From contig NZ_BMVW01000010.1 of NCBI RefSeq assembly GCF_014650915.1, positions 62,001-126,000 of the forward strand: 64,000 nucleotides of DNA, read 5' to 3'. Source of the stretch: Streptomyces poonensis. GTDB taxonomy: Bacteria; Actinomycetota; Actinomycetes; Streptomycetales; Streptomycetaceae. A model generated the notes under the pieces. The model made no database searches. It was not told the origin of the DNA and saw only the letters and a list, made by a program, of their open reading frames with translations. How positions within the stretch are numbered: the stretch's first letter is position 1; each line of letters starts with the position of its first letter. Shown here piece after piece: positions 37,598 to 46,190 of the stretch. A program made the position numbers and the translations under genes.

Positions 37598-39103
37598 ATG
37601 AACACCCCCGAACCGCGCGACACAGGCGTCGCCGACAAGGTCGAGCCCACCCCCTCAGCGGATGCCGGGACCGGCGACGACGGGCGCGGGGGTGTGCTGA
37701 GCCGCCCGTACCGCGCGCTCAGTATCGGCATCGTCTCCGTCGTGCTGCTGATCGCCTTCGAGGCGACGGCCGTGGGGACGGCGATGCCGGTGGCGGCGCG
37801 GGAGCTGGACGGGGTGTCGCTGTACGCGTTCGCGTTCTCGGGGTACTTCACGACCAGCCTGTTCGGGATGGTGCTCGCCGGGCAGTGGTCCGACCGGCGT
37901 GGGCCGCTCGGGTCGCTGGCGACCGGTATCGCCGCTTTCGCGGCGGGGCTGGTGCTGTCCGGGACCGCCTCGACGATGTGGCTGTTCATTCTCGGGCGAG
38001 CCGTGCAGGGGCTGGGCGGCGGACTGGTGATCGTCGCGCTGTACGTGCTCGTGGGGCGGGCCTACCCGGAGCGGCTGCGCCCGGCGATCATGGCGGCGTT
38101 CGCGGCGTGCTGGGTGCTCCCGTCCGTGATCGGGCCGCTGGCGTCGGGTGCGGTGACCGAGCATCTGGGCTGGCGGTGGGTGTTCCTGGGGATACCTGTA
38201 CTGGTTCTCCTCCCCCTCGCGCTCGCGCTGCCGCAGATACGGCGGCGGGCGGGCGGACCCCCCGAGGGTGCCGTCACCGCCCCCTTCGAGCGGCGCCGGA
38301 TCCGACTCGCGCTCGCGATCTCCTTCGGTGCCGGTCTGCTCCAGTACGCCGCCCAGGACCTGCGGTGGCTGTCCGTCGTCCCGGCCGTCGCGGGTGCCGC
38401 GCTGCTCGTCCCGGCCGTGCTCGGGCTGCTGCCCCACGGCACCTGGCGGGCCGCGCGCGGGCTGCCCTCCGTGGTGCTGCTGCGCGGGGTGGCGGCCGGG
38501 TCCTTCATCGCGGCCGAGTCCTTCGTACCGTTGATGCTGGTCACGCAGCGGGGGGTGTCGCCCACTCTCGCTGGGCTGTCGCTCGCGGCGGGCGGGGCCA
38601 CCTGGGCCCTCGGGTCGTACGTGCAGGCGCGGCCGCGCGTGGAGCCGTACCGCGAGCGGCTGATGACCCTCGGCATGGTGCTGGTCGCCGCCGCCATCGC
38701 GACCGCGCCGAGCGTGCTGATCGAGGCGGTGCCGGTGTGGATCGTGGCTGTGGCGTGGGGCTTCGGCTGCCTGGGGATGGGGCTGGTGATCTCGTCCACC
38801 AGCGTGCTGCTGCTCAAGCTCTCCGCGCCGGAGGAGGCCGGCGCGAACTCCGCCGCGCTGCAGATCTCCGACGGACTGTCCAACGTGCTGCTCCTCGCCG
38901 CGGGCGGTGCCGCCTTCGCGGCCCTCGGCGGCGGCGCGGCGGGTCACGCGGTCACCACGGCCACCGCCACGACGGGCTCGCACCCGGAGGCGTTCGCGGC
39001 GGTGTTCCTGCCGATGGCTGCGGTGGCGCTGGTGGGGGCCTGGGTGACGACGCGGCTGCGGACGGTCGACAACCGGCCGGGCGGGCCGGGCAGTGACGTG
39101 TGA
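37598..39103 (+). CDS. MFS transporter (drug-exporter type)
   Basis: 501 residues. After a ~40-residue acidic cytoplasmic start come about 13-14 membrane segments, with FEATAVGTAMPVAARELDG, GQWSDRRGPLGSLATGI (motif A), FILGRAVQGLGGGLVIVALYVLVGRAYPERLRP (motif B region) and LPSVIGPLASGAVTEHLGWRWVFLGIP (motif C-like), typical of DHA2-type exporters. Substrate unknown. The ATG sits about 70 bases after a large hairpin; no obvious regulator is adjacent. Confidence 0.85.
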   Translation: MNTPEPRDTGVADKVEPTPSADAGTGDDGRGGVLSRPYRALSIGIVSVVLLIAFEATAVGTAMPVAARELDGVSLYAFAFSGYFTTSLFGMVLAGQWSDRRGPLGSLATGIAAFAAGLVLSGTASTMWLFILGRAVQGLGGGLVIVALYVLVGRAYPERLRPAIMAAFAACWVLPSVIGPLASGAVTEHLGWRWVFLGIPVLVLLPLALALPQIRRRAGGPPEGAVTAPFERRRIRLALAISFGAGLLQYAAQDLRWLSVVPAVAGAALLVPAVLGLLPHGTWRAARGLPSVVLLRGVAAGSFIAAESFVPLMLVTQRGVSPTLAGLSLAAGGATWALGSYVQARPRVEPYRERLMTLGMVLVAAAIATAPSVLIEAVPVWIVAVAWGFGCLGMGLVISSTSVLLLKLSAPEEAGANSAALQISDGLSNVLLLAAGGAAFAALGGGAAGHAVTTATATTGSHPEAFAAVFLPMAAVALVGAWVTTRLRTVDNRPGGPGSDV

Positions 39104-39231
39104 GCTGAATCCCATCCGCGCGAGACCCCGTGCCGTTCACGGGAGGACGTCTCCTGGGCGCCGGTAGGGTGGCCCGGTTGTCATACGCGACCGAGCCGCT
39201 CTACCCGCTCTACCCCCATAGACCGGAGACC

Positions 39232-41037
39232 GTGACTACCACCGCCGCCACCGCCTCGCACTCCTCCTCCCACCACCTGTCGCCCGCCTTCCCGGGCCGT
39301 GCCCCCTGGGGTACCGCCAGCAAGCTGCGCGCCTGGCAGCAGGGGGCCATGGAGAGGTACATCCAGCAGCAGCCGCGTGACTTCCTCGCCGTCGCCACGC
39401 CCGGCGCCGGCAAGACGACCTTCGCGCTGACGCTGGCGTCCTGGCTGCTGCACCACCACGTCGTGCAGCAGGTGACCGTCGTCGCGCCGACCGAGCACCT
39501 GAAGAAGCAGTGGGCGGAGGCCGCCGCGCGGGTCGGGATCAAGCTGGACCCCGAGTACAGCGCGGGGCCGCTCGGCAAGGAGTACCACGGTGTCGCCGTG
39601 ACGTACGCGGGCGTCGGCGTGCGGCCCATGCTGCACCGCAACCGCGTGGAGCAGCGCAAGACCCTGGTGATCCTCGACGAGATCCACCACGCCGGTGACT
39701 CGAAGTCGTGGGGTGAGGCCTGTCTCGAAGCCTTCGAGCCCGCCACCCGGCGGCTCGCCCTCACCGGTACGCCCTTCCGGTCCGACACCAACCCCATCCC
39801 CTTCGTGACGTACGAGGAGGGGTCCGACGGGATCCGGCGGTCCGCCGCCGACTACACGTACGGATACGGGTCCGCCCTCGCCGACAACGTCGTCCGGCCC
39901 GTGATCTTCCTGTCCTACAGCGGCAACATGCGCTGGCGCACCAAGGCGGGCGACGAGATCGAGGCCCGGCTCGGCGAGCCGATGACCAAGGACGCCATCA
40001 GCCAGGCCTGGCGGACCGCCCTCGACCCGCGCGGCGAGTGGATGCCCAGCGTGCTGCGCGCCGCCGACCAGCGGCTGACCGAGGTGCGGAAGGCCATCCC
40101 GGACGCGGGCGCGCTCGTGATCGCCTCCGATCAGGATTCGGCCCGCGCCTACGCCAAGCTCATCCGGGAGATCACCGGGCAGAAGGCGACCCTCGTCCTG
40201 TCCGACGACGCCGGTGCGTCCAACCGCATCGACGAGTTCAGCAACAACGACGACCGGTGGATGGTCGCCGTCCGCATGGTGTCCGAGGGTGTCGACGTGC
40301 CGCGGCTCGCGGTCGGGGTGTATGCCACCACCATCTCCACGCCGCTGTTCTTCGCGCAGGCCGTCGGCCGTTTCGTACGGTCCCGGCGGCGGGGCGAGAC
40401 CGCGTCCGTCTTTCTGCCGACCGTGCCCGATCTCCTCTCCTTCGCCAACGAGATGGAGCGCGAGCGCGATCACGTCCTCGACAAGCCCAAGAAGGGCGGC
40501 GAGGAGGATCCGTACGCCGAGGAGGACAAGCTCCTCAAGGAGGCCGAGCAGCAGAAGGACGAGGACACCGGGGAGCAGGACATGCTGCCCTTCGAGGCCC
40601 TCGAGTCCGACGCCGTCTTCGACCGGGTGATGTACAACGGCGCCGAGTTCGGCATGCAGGCCCACCCGGGCAGCGAGGAGGAGCAGGACTACCTCGGGAT
40701 TCCGGGGCTGCTGGAGCCCGACCAGGTGCAGATGCTGCTGCAGAAGCGGCAGGCCCGGCAGATCGCCCACAGCAAGAAGAAGCCCGACCACGAGGCCGAC
40801 CTGGTGGAGCTGCCGGCCGAACGGCGGCCCGTCGTCACCCACAAGGAACTGCTGGAGCTGCGCAAGAAGCTCAACACCATGGTCAGCGCGTACTCCCACC
40901 AGTCGGGCAAGCCGCACGGCGTCATCCACAACGAGGTGCGCCGGCTGTGCGGCGGACCGCCGAGCGCGGAGGCCACCGCGGGGCAGCTGCGCCAGCGGAT
41001 CGCCAAGGTGCAGGAGTGGGCCACCCGGATGCGGTGA
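39232..41037 (+). CDS. DEAD/DEAH-type (SF2) helicase
   Basis: 601 residues from GTG (GGAGA just upstream). Motif I ATPGAGKTTFA at about 56-66, motif II DEIHHAGD near 147, motif III LTGTPFRSD, and RecA-like domain 2 with MVSEGVDVPRLAVGVYATT and QAVGRFVRSRRRGE (motif VI). A long acidic/basic region (about 415-460, DKPKKGGEEDPYAEEDKLLKEAEQQKDED) and a helical C-terminus follow. The XPB/RadD-like ATPase core acts on DNA or RNA; its precise task is not known. Conserved in Streptomyces and transcribed alone. Confidence 0.85.
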   Translation: MTTTAATASHSSSHHLSPAFPGRAPWGTASKLRAWQQGAMERYIQQQPRDFLAVATPGAGKTTFALTLASWLLHHHVVQQVTVVAPTEHLKKQWAEAAARVGIKLDPEYSAGPLGKEYHGVAVTYAGVGVRPMLHRNRVEQRKTLVILDEIHHAGDSKSWGEACLEAFEPATRRLALTGTPFRSDTNPIPFVTYEEGSDGIRRSAADYTYGYGSALADNVVRPVIFLSYSGNMRWRTKAGDEIEARLGEPMTKDAISQAWRTALDPRGEWMPSVLRAADQRLTEVRKAIPDAGALVIASDQDSARAYAKLIREITGQKATLVLSDDAGASNRIDEFSNNDDRWMVAVRMVSEGVDVPRLAVGVYATTISTPLFFAQAVGRFVRSRRRGETASVFLPTVPDLLSFANEMERERDHVLDKPKKGGEEDPYAEEDKLLKEAEQQKDEDTGEQDMLPFEALESDAVFDRVMYNGAEFGMQAHPGSEEEQDYLGIPGLLEPDQVQMLLQKRQARQIAHSKKKPDHEADLVELPAERRPVVTHKELLELRKKLNTMVSAYSHQSGKPHGVIHNEVRRLCGGPPSAEATAGQLRQRIAKVQEWATRMR

Positions 41038-41399
41038 GGGGCGCGCCCCGGTCCCGGGTGCGCCCCCGTCCTCGCCCCACCGTCGCCGTCCGGTCCGTCG
41101 GCTTCCCGCTTCCTGTGAAACGGCCGCCGTATACCGGGGCAAACAGCGGTAGTTGGTGCCGGTGACGTACCGGATTCTGGACGGAGGCTTCCGCTCAGCG
41201 GACCGGCTCGCTACTGTCCCCACACGCATACGCCCCGTGGCAGCGCCGCCGCGGAGCGCAGCCGTGAAGCGACTCCGCCCGGAGCACCAGCAGCTCCGGG
41301 ATCAGCCGACCGGCGGCCTCTGAAGCGCGTCGCCGACGGGACCGGCGACGCATCCGCCGCGGAGGGGGCCGCCGCCCTCACCAAGAAGGAGTGGGCGTC
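41038..41399 (+). other. gene-free region before the IclR gene
   Basis: About 360 bases. A 19-codon frame starting with GTG near 41263 (KRLRPEHQQLRDQPTGGL) has no ribosome site and is probably chance. No repeat or strong hairpin seen; the IclR promoter should lie here. Confidence 0.35.
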
Positions 41400-42044
41400 G
41401 TGACCGCGGAGACCTCCCAGACCCTCGACCGGGGACTGCGCGTCCTCAAACTGCTCGCCGACACGGACCACGGGCTGACCGTCACCGAGCTCTCCAACAG
41501 GCTCGGCGTGAACCGGACCGTTGTCTATCGATTGCTCGCGACCCTGGAGCAGCACGCCCTCGTCCGCCGTGACCTGGGCGGCCGCGCCCGCGTCGGACTC
41601 GGTGTCCTGCGCCTGGGCCGCCAGGTGCACCCCCTCGTCCGCGAGGCGGCGCTGCCGGCGCTGCGGTCGCTCGCCGAGGACATCGGCGCGACCGCCCACC
41701 TCACCCTCGTCGACGGCGCCGACGCGCTGGCCGTCGCGGTCGTCGAGCCGACCTGGACCGACTACCACGTGGCCTACCGCCCCGGCTTCCGGCACTCCCT
41801 GGACCGGGGTGCCGCGGGCCGCGCCATCCTCGCGGCCCGGCGGCGCCCGGTCGCCGACCACCCCGGCTACACGCTCACACACGGCGAGCTGGAAGCGGGC
41901 GCGTGCGGCGCTGCCGCCCCGCTGCTGGGAGTGAGCGGCGTCGAGGGCAGCGTCGGCGTGGTCATGCTGGCGGACGCGGTACCGGAGCGGGTGGGCCCCC
42001 GCGTGGTCGACGCGGCGCGGGAAGTGGCCGAGGCGCTGCGCTGA
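41400..42044 (+). CDS. IclR-family transcriptional regulator
   Basis: 214 residues from the GTG at 41400, nine bases after AAGGAG (a GTG nine bases earlier would overlap that site). The winged helix is at about 8-65 (TLDRGLRVLKLLADTDHGLTVTELSNRLGVNRTVVYRLLATLEQHALVRR), followed by a shortened effector domain (LPALRSLAEDIGATAHLTLVDG...SLDRGAAGRAILAA). An IclR-type regulator, HpdR, is described in S. coelicolor as controlling the hppD orthologue; this gene and hppD (48820) are in the same neighbourhood, so it could be that protein, but this is not shown here. Confidence 0.85.
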   Translation: MTAETSQTLDRGLRVLKLLADTDHGLTVTELSNRLGVNRTVVYRLLATLEQHALVRRDLGGRARVGLGVLRLGRQVHPLVREAALPALRSLAEDIGATAHLTLVDGADALAVAVVEPTWTDYHVAYRPGFRHSLDRGAAGRAILAARRRPVADHPGYTLTHGELEAGACGAAAPLLGVSGVEGSVGVVMLADAVPERVGPRVVDAAREVAEALR

Positions 42045-42078
42045 GCCTCCTCTGCACGGCCGGTCACCCGGGTGCCGG

Positions 42079-42909
42079 TCATCCGAGTGAGGCCAGCCAC
42101 TCCAGCAGCAGCTTGTTGAAGACGTCCGGCCGCTCCATCTGCGGGTAGTGGCCGGCGTCCGCCATCGTCACCGTACGGCTCTCACCCGCCACCGTGGCGG
42201 CGAGCCGGTCGGCCAAGCCGATCAGGTCCGGCGCGTCGAGGCCGCCGTGGATCGCCAGCACCGGCGCCGTGATGCCCGCGGCCCGCGCCCAGGTGTCGGT
42301 CACGGGGACGGTCCAGTCGGTTTCGCCGGGGGCGTGCTTGGTGATGGTGCCGCGCGCCATCTCCCGTACGCGCCGTACGACGTCGGGGTCGATGTCGTCG
42401 AGCGTCCGGTGGGGGCCGGTTATGGACCGCGCGAACAGGTCGAGCCAGCCCTCGATGTCACCGGCTGCCAAGGCACGGCCGTAGCCGGCGGCGAGCTCCA
42501 GCGTCCAGGGGTCCGTGTACTCCGGCTCGCTGGTCCCCGCGCCGCTGACGGCGAGCGCGCGCACGAGGCCGGGGTGCTCCAGCGCGGTGTCGACCGCTGT
42601 GCCGGCGCCCATCGACACGCCGACGAGCACCGCGGGACCGGTGCCGAGGTGGCGCAGCAGTGCGGCGAGGTCGTCCGCCGCCCGGAACGGCCCGCTCGCG
42701 TTGGCGGACCTGCCGTGCCCGCGCGCGTCCGGCGCGATCACCCGGAAGTCCCGGGCCAGTACGGGGATCTGCGCGTCCCATACGCGGTGGTCCACGAAGC
42801 CGCTGTGCAGCAGTACGAGCGGGGGGCCTTCGCCGGTGTCGCGGTAGGCGAGGGGGCCGTCGTCGGAGGCGAACGTGTGCATCAAGGAGTGAGAGTAGGT
42901 CTCAGTCAT
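42079..42909 (-). CDS. alpha/beta hydrolase
   Basis: 276 residues. LVLLHSGFVDHRVWDAQIPVLA, PDARGHGRS, the nucleophile elbow GVSMGAG (Ser), IHGGLDAPDL (Asp) and DAGHYPQMERPDVF (His) give a complete catalytic triad of the alpha/beta-hydrolase fold. Esterase, lactonase or haloperoxidase-like activities are all possible. It is divergent from a MarR gene 57 bases away, and one of two matching operator repeats covers its start codon, so it is almost certainly controlled by that MarR protein. Confidence 0.88.
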   Translation of the reverse strand: MTETYSHSLMHTFASDDGPLAYRDTGEGPPLVLLHSGFVDHRVWDAQIPVLARDFRVIAPDARGHGRSANASGPFRAADDLAALLRHLGTGPAVLVGVSMGAGTAVDTALEHPGLVRALAVSGAGTSEPEYTDPWTLELAAGYGRALAAGDIEGWLDLFARSITGPHRTLDDIDPDVVRRVREMARGTITKHAPGETDWTVPVTDTWARAAGITAPVLAIHGGLDAPDLIGLADRLAATVAGESRTVTMADAGHYPQMERPDVFNKLLLEWLASLG

Positions 42910-42956
42910 GACAACTAAGGTGTCACTCAACGTGCGGTTTGGCAACCAAGGTGTCA
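42909..42956. promoter_or_regulatory. paired MarR-type operators in the divergent promoter
   Basis: Two 17-bp copies: TGACAACTAAGGTGTCA (42909-42925) and TGGCAACCAAGGTGTCA (42940-42956), 31 bases apart (three helical turns) and matching at 15 of 17 positions. The first has TGACA/TGTCA palindromic ends. They lie between the hydrolase and marR genes, the first touching the hydrolase start. Confidence 0.75.
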
Positions 42957-42966
42957 TGCTGTCCCG

Positions 42967-43443
42967 GTGAGCCGCGACCCCGACAAGCCCCTCCCGCCCG
43001 ACGACCTCGCCCCCCGCCTGTACGAGGTGTTCTCCGTACTGGGCCCCCTGTACCGGCGCGTGAGCCGCAAGGTGGAGCTCAACGAGCCGGTCGAGGGCCT
43101 CTCCACCGGCGTACGAGCCGTACTGGACCTCCTGCGCGCCCACGGGCCGATGACCGTCCCGCAGATGGGCCGCGCCCAGGCCATCAGCCGGCAGTTCGTG
43201 CAGCGGATGGTGAACGACGCGACGGCCCACGGCCTGGTGGAGGCCGTCCCCAACCCCGCGCACCGGCGGTCCTCCCTGATCCGGCTGACCGACGCCGGCC
43301 GCACGGCCATCGACACGGTGATCGCCCGTGAGAGCGCGCTGCTCAGAGAGGTCGGCGGTGATCTGACCGACGCCGACGTGGACACCTGTGTACGGGTCCT
43401 GACCCGGATGCTCGAGGTTTTCGAGGACGTGGACGTGAACTGA
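42967..43443 (+). CDS. MarR-family transcriptional regulator
   Basis: 158 residues, GTG start. Classic MarR winged helix: VRAVLDLLRAHGPMTVPQMGRAQAISRQFVQRMVNDATAHGLVEAVPNPAHRRSSLIRLTDAGRTAID with the beta-wing at NPAHRRSS. N- and C-terminal helices form the dimer. Probable ligand-released repressor of itself and the divergent hydrolase gene. Confidence 0.9.
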   Translation: MSRDPDKPLPPDDLAPRLYEVFSVLGPLYRRVSRKVELNEPVEGLSTGVRAVLDLLRAHGPMTVPQMGRAQAISRQFVQRMVNDATAHGLVEAVPNPAHRRSSLIRLTDAGRTAIDTVIARESALLREVGGDLTDADVDTCVRVLTRMLEVFEDVDVN

Positions 43444-43544
43444 CCGGACCCACCAACCGCTGACCGCCCCCACCAGCCGCTGACCGCCGACCGGACCCAC
43501 CGGCCGCCGGGTGGCCCCCGGCACCCTCGCGTTAGATTGATCCC

Positions 43545-44345
43545 GTGCTCTCTCGTCTCTCCCGGCTTCCCCGCCGCAAGGCCGTCGCCGTCTGCGCCCT
43601 GCCGGTCGTGGCCCTGCTCGCCGCGGCCGCGTTCGCGCCGCTGCCGTTCTCCCTGGCGCAGCCCGGCAGGACGGTGGACGTCCTCGGGGAGAGCAAGGGC
43701 GACCCGGTGATCACGATCAGCGGCGCGAAGACCCGTGAGACGAGCGGTCAGCTGCGGATGACGACGATCGTGGCGACCGGCCCGGCCGTGAGCCTGAAGC
43801 TCGGCGACGTGATCGACGGCTGGTTCCGTACGGACCGGGCGGTGATGCCGCGCGACGCGGTCTATCCGAGCGGCGGCGACGTCCAGGAGATCGAGAAGCA
43901 CAACAAGGCGGAGATGAAGGAGTCCCAGGAGACGGCGTCGCAGGCGGCGCTGTCGTACCTGGGCAAGGACGGCGAGGACATCGAGGTCGGCCTCGAGGCG
44001 GGCGACATCGGCGGTCCCAGCGCCGGCCTCCTCTTCTCGCTCGGCATCGTCGACAAGCTGGACGGCGACGGCAGCGGCGGCGACCTCACGGGCGGCCGCG
44101 TCATCGCCGGTACGGGGACGATCGACGCCTCCGGGAAGGTCGGCCCGGTCGGCGGGGTGGCCCTCAAGACGCAGGCCGCCCACCGCGACGGCGCCACCGT
44201 CTTCCTGGTGCCGAAGGCGGAGTGCTCCGACGCGCAGTCCGAGCTTCCGGAGGGCATGCGCCTGATCCCGGTGACGTCCCTGAAGGGCGCTGTCAGCGCG
44301 CTGGTGGCGCTGGAGAAGGGCAAGGGCTCGGTACCGAGCTGCTGA
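43545..44345 (+). CDS. membrane-anchored Lon-type serine protease (S16, YlbL-like, PDZ not evident)
   Basis: 266 residues; GTG start. One hydrophobic anchor (about 12-38) is followed by a TVDVLGESKGDPVITISG region and the S16 domain with the Ser-Lys dyad: IGGPSAGLLFSL (Ser159) and GPVGGVALKTQAAHRDGATVFLVP (Lys208). YlbL/SdrC-type proteins usually carry a PDZ domain between anchor and protease (about 340 residues); here the space is too short. Substrate unknown. Convergent with, and 22 bases from, the Opu operon. Confidence 0.8.
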   Translation: MLSRLSRLPRRKAVAVCALPVVALLAAAAFAPLPFSLAQPGRTVDVLGESKGDPVITISGAKTRETSGQLRMTTIVATGPAVSLKLGDVIDGWFRTDRAVMPRDAVYPSGGDVQEIEKHNKAEMKESQETASQAALSYLGKDGEDIEVGLEAGDIGGPSAGLLFSLGIVDKLDGDGSGGDLTGGRVIAGTGTIDASGKVGPVGGVALKTQAAHRDGATVFLVPKAECSDAQSELPEGMRLIPVTSLKGAVSALVALEKGKGSVPSC

Positions 44346-44367
44346 CCGGACCCCGCGGCGACCACCG

Positions 44368-45348
44368 CTAGTCCTCCTCGACCACGAACCCCTCCTCCAC
44401 CAGCCAGTCCAGCGCCACCTGGTGCGGATCCTCACCGTCCACATCCACCTTGGCGTTCAGCTTCCGCGCCACGTCGTTGTCGAGCTTCTTCGTGATGGGC
44501 GCCAGGACTTCGGCGATCTCCGGGTGCCGCTCGTACGTCTCGGAGTTGACCATGGGCGCCGCGTTGTAGTTGGGGAAGAACTTCTTGTCGTCCTCCATCA
44601 CCACCAGGTCCATCGAGGTGATGCGCCCGTCCGTCGTGTAGACCTCCCCGTAGGTGCAACTGCCCTTCGACGCCTGGGTGTAGACGATCCCGGCGTCCAT
44701 CTGCGTGACGTTCCCGGCGGGCAGGTCCAGCCCGTACGTCTTCCGCACACCCGGCAGTCCGTCCGCGCGGTTGGCGAACTCGGCCTCCACGCACAGGGTC
44801 ACGGCACCGGGGTCCGACTTCGCGAGCGCGGTCACGTCCGAGAGCGTCCGCGTGCCGTACTTCTCGAAGTTGGACCGGTTCATGGCGAGCGCGTACGTGT
44901 TGTTCAGCGCGGCGGGCGCGAGCCAGGCCAGGCCCTCCTTCGTGTCCGCGTCGCGCACCGCCTCCCACTGCCGGCGCGGGTCGGTGATGGGCTCGCTGTG
45001 GCCCAGGTACGTGATCCAGGCCGTGCCCGTGTACTCGTACATGGCGTCCGCGTCCCCGGTCCGTACGGCCTCCCGCGCGCCGATCGACCCCTGGATGCCC
45101 GTACGGTCGAGCACCTCCGCGCCCGCCGCCTCGAACGCGATGCCCATGATGGCGCCCAGGACCAGGCTCTCGGTGAACGCCTTCGACGTCACCGTCAGAT
45201 CGGCACCCTCCAGGGGCTCGCCCCGTCCGACGGTCCCCGGGCGTACGTCGTCCGTCATCGGGGAGCCGCTCCGCAGCCCGCAGCCGCCCCCGGCCGCCAG
45301 CGCCACCACCGCCGACGCGGTGGCCAGTAGCGCACACCTCCGCCTCAC
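44368..45348 (-). CDS. glycine betaine/choline-type ABC substrate-binding lipoprotein
   Basis: 326 residues. Lipobox ALAAGGGC with Cys23. The OpuAC/OsmF-like fold is shown by LTVTSKAFTESLVLGAIMGIAFEAAGAEVLDRTGI, DAMYEYTGTAWITYLG, VYTTDGRI and NYNAAPMV. It captures a quaternary amine compatible solute outside the membrane. Last gene of a four-gene operon; GTG start overlaps the preceding stop (GTGA). Confidence 0.88.
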   Translation of the reverse strand: MRRRCALLATASAVVALAAGGGCGLRSGSPMTDDVRPGTVGRGEPLEGADLTVTSKAFTESLVLGAIMGIAFEAAGAEVLDRTGIQGSIGAREAVRTGDADAMYEYTGTAWITYLGHSEPITDPRRQWEAVRDADTKEGLAWLAPAALNNTYALAMNRSNFEKYGTRTLSDVTALAKSDPGAVTLCVEAEFANRADGLPGVRKTYGLDLPAGNVTQMDAGIVYTQASKGSCTYGEVYTTDGRITSMDLVVMEDDKKFFPNYNAAPMVNSETYERHPEIAEVLAPITKKLDNDVARKLNAKVDVDGEDPHQVALDWLVEEGFVVEED

Positions 45349-46190
45349 GGGCCCACCTCCAGACCTCGCGGCCGCAGCAGCACCTCGGCCAGCGAGGCCA
45401 GCCAGTCCACCAGCAGCGCGAGGGCGACCGTGAGGATCGAGCCGAGCAGCAGCACGGGCATGCGCTGGTTGGTGATGCCGGTGGTGATCAGTGTGCCGAG
45501 GCCGCCGCCCCCGCCGAAGGTGGCCAGTGTCGCCGTGCCCACGTTGAGGACGAGTGCCGTGCGGACGCCCGCGAGGATCAGCGGGACGGCCAGGGGGAGT
45601 TCCACCCGGGTCAGCACGCCGAACGGGGACATGCCGATGCCGCGGGCGGCCTCCAGCAGGGTCGGGTCGTTGGCCTTCAGCCCGGCGATGGTGTTCGAGA
45701 GGACCGGCAGCACCGCGTACGCGATGATGCCGATCAGGGCGGCCAGCCGGCCCGTGCCGAGCCAGATCACGAGCAGCGACAGCAGGCCGATCGCGGGGGC
45801 GGCCTGACCCATGTTGGCGAACGCCATCGCCACCGGGGTGGCCCGGCGGAAGGCCGGGCGGGTGAGCAGCACGCCCAGCGGAATGGCGATGATCAGCACG
45901 AAGACGGTGGAGATCACGGTCAGTTCGATGTGCTGGACCAGCGCCTTGGCCACCTTGCCGCCCGACAGCGCGTTGCTGGAGATCTCGTCCAGTTCGGCCT
46001 GCTGGAACCAGAGCCAGGTGACGAGCAGCAGGGCCACCAGCAGTGCGGGCAGGAAGGTCAGCTGCTGCCAGCTCACCCGGGGCGGACGGGTCCGGGACGG
46101 GCCGGCCGGGACCTCCTCCGCGTCCAGGGCCTCCGCTTCCTCGCCCTCGGTCTCCTCCCGTGCGACGTCCCGGGCTTTGGGGGTGCTCAC
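45345..46190 (-). CDS. quaternary-amine ABC transporter permease 2
   Basis: 281 residues from a GTG overlapping the ATPase gene stop (GTGA). About 45 charged cytoplasmic residues rich in Glu (REETEGEEAEALDAEEV) precede six membrane segments; the docking loop is LEAARGIGMSPFGVLTRVELPLAVPLILAGVRTA. Partner of the permease at 47493 in an OpuC-type importer. Confidence 0.88.
   Translation of the reverse strand: MSTPKARDVAREETEGEEAEALDAEEVPAGPSRTRPPRVSWQQLTFLPALLVALLLVTWLWFQQAELDEISSNALSGGKVAKALVQHIELTVISTVFVLIIAIPLGVLLTRPAFRRATPVAMAFANMGQAAPAIGLLSLLVIWLGTGRLAALIGIIAYAVLPVLSNTIAGLKANDPTLLEAARGIGMSPFGVLTRVELPLAVPLILAGVRTALVLNVGTATLATFGGGGGLGTLITTGITNQRMPVLLLGSILTVALALLVDWLASLAEVLLRPRGLEVGP

Noticed and set aside
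39181..41229. Minus-strand frame of 682 codons opposite the helicase
   Set aside because: Helicase motifs I, II and VI are intact on the plus strand; the other frame has no recognisable domain.
41263..41322. Short leader peptide before the IclR gene
   Set aside because: 19 codons, no Shine-Dalgarno sequence and no attenuator-like structure after it.
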